A stretch of 64,000 bases of DNA from UBA11540 sp045536425 (GTDB lineage Bacteria; Bacillota; Clostridia; Oscillospirales; Ruminococcaceae): the NCBI GenBank assembly GCA_045536425.1, contig JAZSNN010000031.1, forward strand, positions 62,001 to 126,000. Direction: 5' to 3'. This document shows positions 58,519-64,000 of the stretch, one piece after another. The translations under genes and the position numbers were made by a program. The notes under the pieces were generated by a model that saw only the letters and a program-made list of their open reading frames with translations, was not told where the DNA came from and ran no database searches. Each line of letters begins with the position of its first letter. Within the stretch, counting starts at the first letter, position 1.

Positions 58519-58857
58519 TCAGCCGTTTTTCTCGTCTTTCGGCTCATGCACCATCTCGTTTTTTATCTCCCAATGTATCAAAAGTGTGAGCGCGGCACGA
58601 AGAAGAATTATCGCACCTACCATCAAAAGCTCTTCCCACTCCTGAACCACAACTGTTCTCAAAATCTCGCTCGCAAGCTTGAATTCGAGGGCGGTTGCAA
58701 GGCTCTGCGCAAGGGCGAGTCTTACCCCTTTCTTTTTGCGTACATATCCTATGAAGTTTACTACTGCGGCTTGAAGAATTATAAGTACTCCGATAAGTTC
58801 AACCGGAATTATCAAAACTTCTACCACTTCTCTAAAGACCTTTTCAAAGAGTTCCAT
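58519..58857 (-). CDS. DUF1622 membrane protein
   Basis: 112 residues from the ATG at 58855-58857 (GGAGG 9 bp upstream; a TTG two codons earlier is too close). Helices at about 10-35, 48-65 and 75-98, with LALAQSLATALEFKLASEILRTV, the family signature. Function unknown. Confidence 0.85.
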   Translation of the reverse strand: MELFEKVFREVVEVLIIPVELIGVLIILQAAVVNFIGYVRKKKGVRLALAQSLATALEFKLASEILRTVVVQEWEELLMVGAIILLRAALTLLIHWEIKNEMVHEPKDEKNG

Positions 58858-58911
58858 TTTCAACTTCCTCCGTTTTCACTTTCTATAATTATACTACCTT
58901 ATTTTTCGGTT

Positions 58912-59685
58912 TTAGTCAATCTTTTTATGTTGTATGCCTTGTCTGTCCACATAGTAATTTTCTGTGTATATCAACTCTGACACGGGCACTATTTCATAGC
59001 CTTTTTCTTCGATGGTGTCGATTAGCGTCGGGAGCGCTTTAGCGGTGTGTTCGGCTCCGAGATGAAGCAGTACTATTGAGCCGTTATCAAGCTTCTTCAT
59101 AACCCGCTCTATCATTTCGTCAGCAGTATATCCTTTCCAATCCACCGTGTCGCAATTCCACTGTATACAGTGATACCCAAGCTCATTTGCAGTTTGTATG
59201 AGGCGGGTATTATACGAGCCCGAGGGAGCGCGAAACAGCGTGGGTCTTATTCCCGTGACCTTTTCTATTTTGTTTCCTGCCGAATTGAGCTCCTTTTTTA
59301 TCTGTTCCTCGGTCAAGGTCTGCATATCAGGATGGCTGTCCGAGTGGTTTCCTATCTCGTGTCCCGCTTTCGACATTCTGACCACCGCGTTTTCGCATCT
59401 TTGTACAAATTCACCTGTGACAAAAAAGGTGGTTTTTACCCCTTTTTCCTCGAGGATTTTCAGGAAAATATCGGTATCGTCATCCTCCCAAGCGCAGTTT
59501 ATTCCGAGGGCAACCTTTTTTTCTTCGGTATCTACGCTATACACAGGATAGAGCTTTCCCTGTGCTGCAACGGTTGCGGCTTTGAAGATGAGCGGAAGCA
59601 CCACCGAAAGCACCAGCGCAGTTATCACCGCCGCCGAGCATATCATCATAGCGGTTTTTTGAATAGTAATATACGGCTTTTTCAT
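58912..59685 (-). CDS. PdaB-like polysaccharide deacetylase with altered first motif
   Basis: 257 residues: N-terminal membrane helix (about 12-36), then the NodB fold. Zinc histidines H114 and H118 in IGNHSDSHPDM and the later RAPSGSYN motif are intact. The first motif, normally TFDDG or (in PdaB) SFDAAWG, reads GINCAWEDD, so the catalytic Asp is Asn63. This type acts on spore peptidoglycan in Bacilli; here activity may be lost or changed. Confidence 0.82.
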   Translation of the reverse strand: MKKPYITIQKTAMMICSAAVITALVLSVVLPLIFKAATVAAQGKLYPVYSVDTEEKKVALGINCAWEDDDTDIFLKILEEKGVKTTFFVTGEFVQRCENAVVRMSKAGHEIGNHSDSHPDMQTLTEEQIKKELNSAGNKIEKVTGIRPTLFRAPSGSYNTRLIQTANELGYHCIQWNCDTVDWKGYTADEMIERVMKKLDNGSIVLLHLGAEHTAKALPTLIDTIEEKGYEIVPVSELIYTENYYVDRQGIQHKKID

Positions 59686-59714
59686 ACAAACACCTCTTTA
59701 GTGAGAATATGAAA

Positions 59715-59739
59715 AAAGCAGACGTATTATGTCTGCTTT
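59715..59739 (-). terminator. Terminator of the ogg gene
   Basis: AAAGCAGAC, 7-nt loop, GTCTGCTTT with TTTTTTC after it on the minus strand; overlaps the stop codon region. Confidence 0.75.
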
Positions 59740-60565
59740 AAAATTCCTCGGATGTTCGTGCATAGTGGAAGATATACTGCTGTGCGATACCTGCATAGCG
59801 TTTGCAATTTTCGGGAAGTCCGTCGGGATAGAGCTTTGCCATTGCGCGTTTTATCCACACGTCCTCGGGAAAAGCCTCAAGGCGATAAAATCCGTACAGA
59901 AGCGCACAGTCTGCAACCTTGCTTCCTATGCCGCAAATCTGCATCAATTCCGCTTTTGCCGTGGCGTAGTCGGAGTTTCTTATTCTATCTATGCTGACCT
60001 CTCCGCTGTCGAGCTTTTTGGCGGCATCAAGAATATACTTTGCACGAAATCCGCTTCTGAGCGGTGCCAGCTCCTCGACCGTGAGTTTTGCTATAACGCT
60101 ATAATCGGGGAAGGTGCTGAAGCCGTCTGTTATCGGCTCTCCAAAGGTGTCGCAGAGTCTTTTGACGATGCCTTTTATGCGTTTTATGTTGTTGTTTTGA
60201 CTGATGATAAACGAACAGATAGTTTCCCACGCGTCTTGCTTTAGTATGCGGATACCCGACGCGTAGTCCCCCGCTCTTTGCATTATCTCGTCTTTACATA
60301 TCTCATCGCGGATTGCATTATAGTCAAGCTCGAAATCGAAGTAGTCCTTCCAGACTTTTTCAAAGGTTTCCTTGTCGGTGTCGAAAAAGGTGATCGTGTC
60401 ATCGGTTTGGTTGATTTTGCACACCATTTTCCCGACTACGCCCACAAAGGTGTTCTCTTCGATTTCGTCCCATCTGAAGCACTGTCCGCAGTCCAGGGTT
60501 TGTCTCAGAGAAAAAGGTGACACTCCGCTTATCAGAGTGTCCTTTCCTTTGTATTGTATCTTCAT
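59738..60565 (-). CDS. 8-oxoguanine DNA glycosylase/AP lyase
   Basis: 275 residues. OGG_N domain with LRQTLDCGQCFRW, helix-hairpin-helix CGIGSKVADCALL carrying the Schiff-base lysine K216, and PEDVWIKR with the catalytic Asp D235. FIISQNNNI is the base-flipping segment. Removes 8-oxoG from DNA. Overlaps the NUDIX stop by 4 bp, forming a coupled oxidative-damage pair. Confidence 0.92.
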   Translation of the reverse strand: MKIQYKGKDTLISGVSPFSLRQTLDCGQCFRWDEIEENTFVGVVGKMVCKINQTDDTITFFDTDKETFEKVWKDYFDFELDYNAIRDEICKDEIMQRAGDYASGIRILKQDAWETICSFIISQNNNIKRIKGIVKRLCDTFGEPITDGFSTFPDYSVIAKLTVEELAPLRSGFRAKYILDAAKKLDSGEVSIDRIRNSDYATAKAELMQICGIGSKVADCALLYGFYRLEAFPEDVWIKRAMAKLYPDGLPENCKRYAGIAQQYIFHYARTSEEF

Positions 60566-61095
60566 TTTATCAATTCTTTCAGTTTGAGGATAGCGACCTG
60601 TGTTTTGGAGTCGCGGATTTCTCCGCTCATCACCATCTTCACAGCATCGGCAAGAGGTATGTGCTCTACGCTCAAGAATTCGTCTGCGTCGAGGTGTTGT
60701 GCGGTTTTTGAGAGGTTTTCGGCGTAATACATATGTATCACTTCGGTGACGTAGGCAGGGGTCGGATAGAGCTTTCCGAGGTCGGTATATTTTTCTGCAA
60801 CGTAGCCCGTTTCCTCTTCCAGTTCACGTTTTCCGCATTCAAGCGGGTTTTCGCCCTTTTCGAGCTTTCCTGCAGGAATTTCGAGAAGCACCTCGCCATA
60901 TGGATAGCGAAACTGACGCACCATCAAAAGACATCCGTCTTCATCAAGAGCCGCAACACAGACTCCCCCGTGGTGTTCTACAACCTCACGAAGCGCGGTT
61001 TTGCCGTTTTCAAGCTCCGCCTCGTCAACGCGAAGGCTCAGGATTTTTCCGTTATATTTATATTCTTGTGAAAGGGTTTTTTCAAACAGCTTCAT
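60562..61095 (-). CDS. NUDIX hydrolase, ADP-ribose pyrophosphatase type
   Basis: 177 residues. NUDIX box GKLEKGENPLECGKRELEEETGY (about residues 76-98) with all glutamates. FRYPYGEVLLEIPAG upstream and SVEHIPLADAVKMVMSGEIRD downstream fit the ADPR subgroup. Likely cleaves ADP-ribose; starts 1 bp after the stop of the gene at 61097. Confidence 0.9.
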   Translation of the reverse strand: MKLFEKTLSQEYKYNGKILSLRVDEAELENGKTALREVVEHHGGVCVAALDEDGCLLMVRQFRYPYGEVLLEIPAGKLEKGENPLECGKRELEEETGYVAEKYTDLGKLYPTPAYVTEVIHMYYAENLSKTAQHLDADEFLSVEHIPLADAVKMVMSGEIRDSKTQVAILKLKELIK

Positions 61096-61096
61096 T

Positions 61097-62362
61097 CTAT
61101 TTCACCAAAGGAATGTCAGCGCCGTCAATCTCGAGCGCATATCTTGTCGCAGAGTATTTTTTAGCCTCTTTTATCTGATTTTGCACGTCCTCGTCCTCAT
61201 AGCCATAGCCCTGAAGCAAAGCAAGTATCTCAACTCCGTCTGTGTTCATACTCTGGCATTTGCCGATAACGGTACGAATGAGGTCGCGATAGTTTTTGGA
61301 GGGGGTTTGAATAGTGGTATTGTTTATAAATATCGAAGGTCCAAAGTCCTCTGCAACCAAATTTATGACGACACAGTCTGCGCCATACTCAAACGGATTC
61401 GTTCCATATATTTCGGGTTGCTGTCCGAGATAGTGAGGCATATCGACCTCTACCCAAACCTCTGAGTTTGCATATTCGAGGGTAGCTTTCATCTTTGAAA
61501 CAAAACGAGCAAGGCATTCCTCGCGGGAAACGGTATTGCTATCATAACCGTAGTATGCAAACTGCTGGTGTCCGCCGGGGAAGCGAAGCGACGAAAGAAG
61601 AACGTTATCAACGCCCATATCTGTGAGTTCTTTTGCTATATTCAAAAGGTAGTTTACTGCAGTATCAGAATAGGGGTTGAGCCAGGATTTTCCGCCGTTT
61701 TCTTTGTAATCATCCAGCCATTTACCGCCGTTTTCGCCCTGATATTTTACTGCGGCATCGGCAATATCGGTGGCAGTTCTATCGCTGAAGCAGTTGATTT
61801 TTGCGGTTACGGTGATGCTGTTTTCACGAAGCTTTGAAATTATTGCAGAGAGGTTTGTTATCGCATTTGAGCTTATTGCCTTGCAGTTTTTCGCGTCCCT
61901 GAGGTTGCTCTTATAGTAGAGATATCCCTCAGCATCCTTGAGCTCGATTATTACATTCTCCACGCCCTGTGCTACTGCGCTCTGCAAGAACGCTTCGAAT
62001 TTTTCGGAGTTTCTGACAACGTCGCGGTCGAGCACAACACTCAGTCCTGCGGTATATTCGGTTCGGTCAGGGCGCACAACAACCGCCTCGGACGAGGTGT
62101 TCTGCGAATTATCGCCTGTGCTCTCACTTTTGTCGTCAGACTCGTCGGGTTGTGTCGAGGTCGTGTCGCTCGCATAGGAAACCGTGGGGTTGAATTCGGA
62201 CGAGGTGTCGTCGCCCAAATCTCCCGAGAAGAGCTTTGCTATCGGGTCTGCAATGCTGAACGCCAAGAACACCACAAGCGCAATCACAACAAAGGTGATT
62301 ACAATCTTGAGCCACGTATGGTCATTTTTTGAGTAGATGTTACTGTATCTTCTTATCTTCAA
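61097..62362 (-). CDS. Membrane-anchored putative glycoside hydrolase (DUF4015-like)
   Basis: 421 residues: N-terminal membrane helix (about 18-40), a Ser/Asp-rich linker (about 50-90), then a TIM-barrel-like domain (about 100-400) with NVIIELKDAEGYLYYKS, ITVTAKINCFSD, VDNVLLSSLRFPGGHQQF and VWVEVDMPHYLG. Secreted sugar-cleaving activity is the usual guess for the family, but the catalytic pair is not certain. Confidence 0.75.
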   Translation of the reverse strand: MKIRRYSNIYSKNDHTWLKIVITFVVIALVVFLAFSIADPIAKLFSGDLGDDTSSEFNPTVSYASDTTSTQPDESDDKSESTGDNSQNTSSEAVVVRPDRTEYTAGLSVVLDRDVVRNSEKFEAFLQSAVAQGVENVIIELKDAEGYLYYKSNLRDAKNCKAISSNAITNLSAIISKLRENSITVTAKINCFSDRTATDIADAAVKYQGENGGKWLDDYKENGGKSWLNPYSDTAVNYLLNIAKELTDMGVDNVLLSSLRFPGGHQQFAYYGYDSNTVSREECLARFVSKMKATLEYANSEVWVEVDMPHYLGQQPEIYGTNPFEYGADCVVINLVAEDFGPSIFINNTTIQTPSKNYRDLIRTVIGKCQSMNTDGVEILALLQGYGYEDEDVQNQIKEAKKYSATRYALEIDGADIPLVK

Positions 62363-62374
62363 TTCGACCCCTCC

Positions 62375-62968
62375 TTACGCTGTGAGCTGATGGCCTATCA
62401 AGCCATAGAGTGCCAAAGAAATTATTCCTATATATATTAGGGTTATAGGCAGACCCCTGAAAGCATTTGGCACACGAAGCATTTTGGTTTGGTGACGCTG
62501 ACGTCTTATGAACAGCATCGCTATCATATATCCTGCCGCTCCGCCCAAGCCGTAGAACACGGCATCGATTGGGGTGTAGAGTCTTCGTGTGACTATCAAT
62601 ACTGCACCGAACACAGCGCTATTGAAGGTCGCAGTGGCAAGCTGTTTACAAAAGTTCGAGGTATTTATTTCCTTTTTGTTTCCTATAAGCTTTGCGGTGA
62701 TGTATATCGCAAGATATATCAAACTGATGAGTGTTGTATAGATTATAGGCTCTACGTAGACCCTCTTATCTGCAGTCACAAGTCCAGACACAAGCGACGC
62801 GAAAAAGCAAGACAGGGCAATTACCGCCGCGAGCAGTCCGCCCGTTCGAAGAATATCCTGCGGGCGCTGTTTTTCGGGCACGGTTACTCCTATCGCTCTT
62901 CCGAAAACTATATTTTCAGTTACCATCGCGGCAAACAAAAGTGTTGCCATTCTGACAGCTATCTGCAT
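62375..62968 (-). CDS. RnfA-like membrane subunit
   Basis: 197 residues with about six hydrophobic helices. ATLLFAAMVTENIVFGRAIGVTVPEK aligns with the RnfA/NqrE start (LENFVLSRFLG). The following pattern LISLIYLAIYITAKLIG and FYGLGGAAGYMIAMLFI is also RnfA/E-like. Part of an ion-pumping ferredoxin:NAD oxidoreductase type complex, though divergent. Not followed by rnfB, the usual next gene. Confidence 0.75.
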   Translation of the reverse strand: MQIAVRMATLLFAAMVTENIVFGRAIGVTVPEKQRPQDILRTGGLLAAVIALSCFFASLVSGLVTADKRVYVEPIIYTTLISLIYLAIYITAKLIGNKKEINTSNFCKQLATATFNSAVFGAVLIVTRRLYTPIDAVFYGLGGAAGYMIAMLFIRRQRHQTKMLRVPNAFRGLPITLIYIGIISLALYGLIGHQLTA

Positions 62969-62983
62969 GGCCTGACCTCCACA

Positions 62984-63625
62984 TTAGTTGGATTTATGCG
63001 TTTTTCTGTAACGGCGACGGCAAATAGCCAAAATTGCCATAGCCTGTGCGTGTTTAAAAAGTGCCGCCGTGAATCCCGAAATTATAAAGCCCATAAAGGG
63101 GAGCAAAAACTCGGGGTTTGTTTTTGATAATATTTTGTAGCCAAAAAGGCTGCCGCTTCCCAAAAGCTCTCGTACAAAAGCTATGAAAAGCATTGTGAGT
63201 GTAAAGCTGAGAATACAGCCGAAGGTATCGGCAAGTGCAAATGTGAGTGAACGCTTAGTAGCGTAGCGGTCTGCACGGAGCACAACAAGTTCATTTACCG
63301 CCAAAAGCGGCAGGTAGATAGTTAATGCCATAATCGCTTGTGGGAAAAGAGCTCTGACCGCCATTACCGCGGGGATATACGAGAGGGACGCCACCAACGT
63401 GTGAACCGCAAAACGAATTTCGGGTGGCAATTTTGAGCCCATCACAAGTGATACCGCGGTAGTGGGTATCATCATTATCAAGAGCGCCAAGCAGACGCTG
63501 AGTGCCGAGTTTAGCGAGGTCGTGGTCATAACCGCTGTGACAACCGAAAGTCCGTATATCAAAAGCGGGTTTTTTATCCACAAAAAGCTGATGACGTTTC
63601 TAATGGTCGCGTTTTTTCTACTCAT
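62984..63625 (-). CDS. RnfE-like membrane subunit
   Basis: 213 residues, about six helices. FLWIKNPLLIYGLSVVTAVMTTTSLNSAL and LTIYLPLLAVNELVVLRADRYATKRSL match the RnfE pattern (NPV..LGLCP, NCL). FVRELLGSG is the C-terminal family motif. Overlaps the RnfD-like gene by 4 bp with no rnfG in between. Confidence 0.8.
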   Translation of the reverse strand: MSRKNATIRNVISFLWIKNPLLIYGLSVVTAVMTTTSLNSALSVCLALLIMMIPTTAVSLVMGSKLPPEIRFAVHTLVASLSYIPAVMAVRALFPQAIMALTIYLPLLAVNELVVLRADRYATKRSLTFALADTFGCILSFTLTMLFIAFVRELLGSGSLFGYKILSKTNPEFLLPFMGFIISGFTAALFKHAQAMAILAICRRRYRKTHKSN

Positions 63626-64000
63626 ACCGTAAGCCTCCTTGCCTTGAGGTACAGGGTGAGTCTGTCAAAGGAATGTGAAAGTGCGTTCACCAAAAGAATT
63701 GCAAAGCAAATGCCCTGTTCATATCCTCCCAGATGTCTGAACACCATAGTCAGCACACCCGCTGTGACAGCGTAGAGGTGCTTTGAAAAGCGGTGCTTTG
63801 GCGCTGTTACGGGGTCGGTGAGCATAAATACCGCAGCAAACACCACGTAGCCCGAGCCGAACTCGTACATAACAGACTCAAAGGGGGTGCAGTTTACGCG
63901 CGGAAGAATAAAGGCAATAACAGCCACCGTTATAAGATATGTTATGGATATACGTGCGCTGATAGTTCTTCGAAGCATCAAGAATACAAAACAGCACAAT
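63622..64000 (-). CDS. RnfD-like membrane subunit, 5' part outside the window
   Basis: The last 125 residues only. FMLTDPVTAPKHRFSKHLYAVTAG and GGYEQGICFAILLVNALSHSFDRLT are RnfD signatures. The flavin-attachment region would be further upstream, beyond the window. Confidence 0.8.
   Translation of the reverse strand, partial: LCCFVFLMLRRTISARISITYLITVAVIAFILPRVNCTPFESVMYEFGSGYVVFAAVFMLTDPVTAPKHRFSKHLYAVTAGVLTMVFRHLGGYEQGICFAILLVNALSHSFDRLTLYLKARRLTV

Overview
The window looks like a chromosome segment of a spore-forming, anaerobic member of the Clostridia (Oscillospirales-like Firmicutes). This rests on gene content only: a dcw cluster start (mraZ-rsmH-ftsL-PBP-murE), SpoIIID, a DacF-type carboxypeptidase, a PdaB-like deacetylase, the GGGtGRT protein/NifU-like scaffold pair, an Rnf-type membrane complex, and strong AGGAGG ribosome sites. 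No species can be named from sequence alone.

Layout. 1-15.7 kb is core chromosome: the dcw genes (minus strand), a pair of peptidoglycan-binding/spore-coat-like proteins, a P-loop protein, pgi, dacF, an HPr-like protein, mtaB with a 5'-truncated aldose epimerase behind it, and a beta-CASP nuclease. 15.8-17.3 kb is a small AT-rich accessory cluster (ribbon-helix-helix regulator, Cys-rich peptide, PH/SHOCT membrane protein, lipoprotein). 17.3-17.9 kb holds a four-helix-bundle (S23) gene whose leader is an array of variable hairpins separated by a constant 7-mer.

17.9-34.6 kb is an AT-rich integrative element of about 16.7 kb. It is bounded by 90-bp direct repeats (3 mismatches) made of the 3' end of the GGGtGRT gene, with a tyrosine recombinase next to the right repeat. 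Cargo: a membrane-tethered PIN-like protein, three small helical proteins, a winged-helix replication-type protein beside 20-bp repeats, a DUF669 protein, a serine recombinase with a divergent XRE repressor, a probable structured non-coding RNA of about 350 nt, and a four-gene zinc-ribbon/SPFH/membrane module. No conjugation or virion genes are visible.

34.5-50 kb returns to core genes: GGGtGRT and its Fe-S scaffold partner, ddl-murI-DUF1934-argS-trmN6-rsmI, mgtE with an attenuator-like leader, a CorC/HlyC protein, comF-recD2, a second hairpin array, tRNA-Val and rny. 50-55 kb is a patchwork: tRNA-Leu and tRNA-Pro are each followed by repeat units that carry a second copy of that tRNA's 3' end, then an SGNH hydrolase between direct repeats, then a transglutaminase lipoprotein between two copies of the spoIIID 3' end. 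55-64 kb holds spoIIID, an FAD oxidoreductase, a 37-residue peptide gene, guaB, DUF1622, a deacetylase, ogg, a NUDIX hydrolase, a glycoside-hydrolase-like protein and Rnf subunits running off the right edge.

The most unusual signals are the two hairpin arrays with one shared layout, the tRNA-3'-end repeat units, the use of protein-gene 3' ends (GGGtGRT and spoIIID) as apparent insertion sites, and the regulated non-coding RNA unit inside the element.
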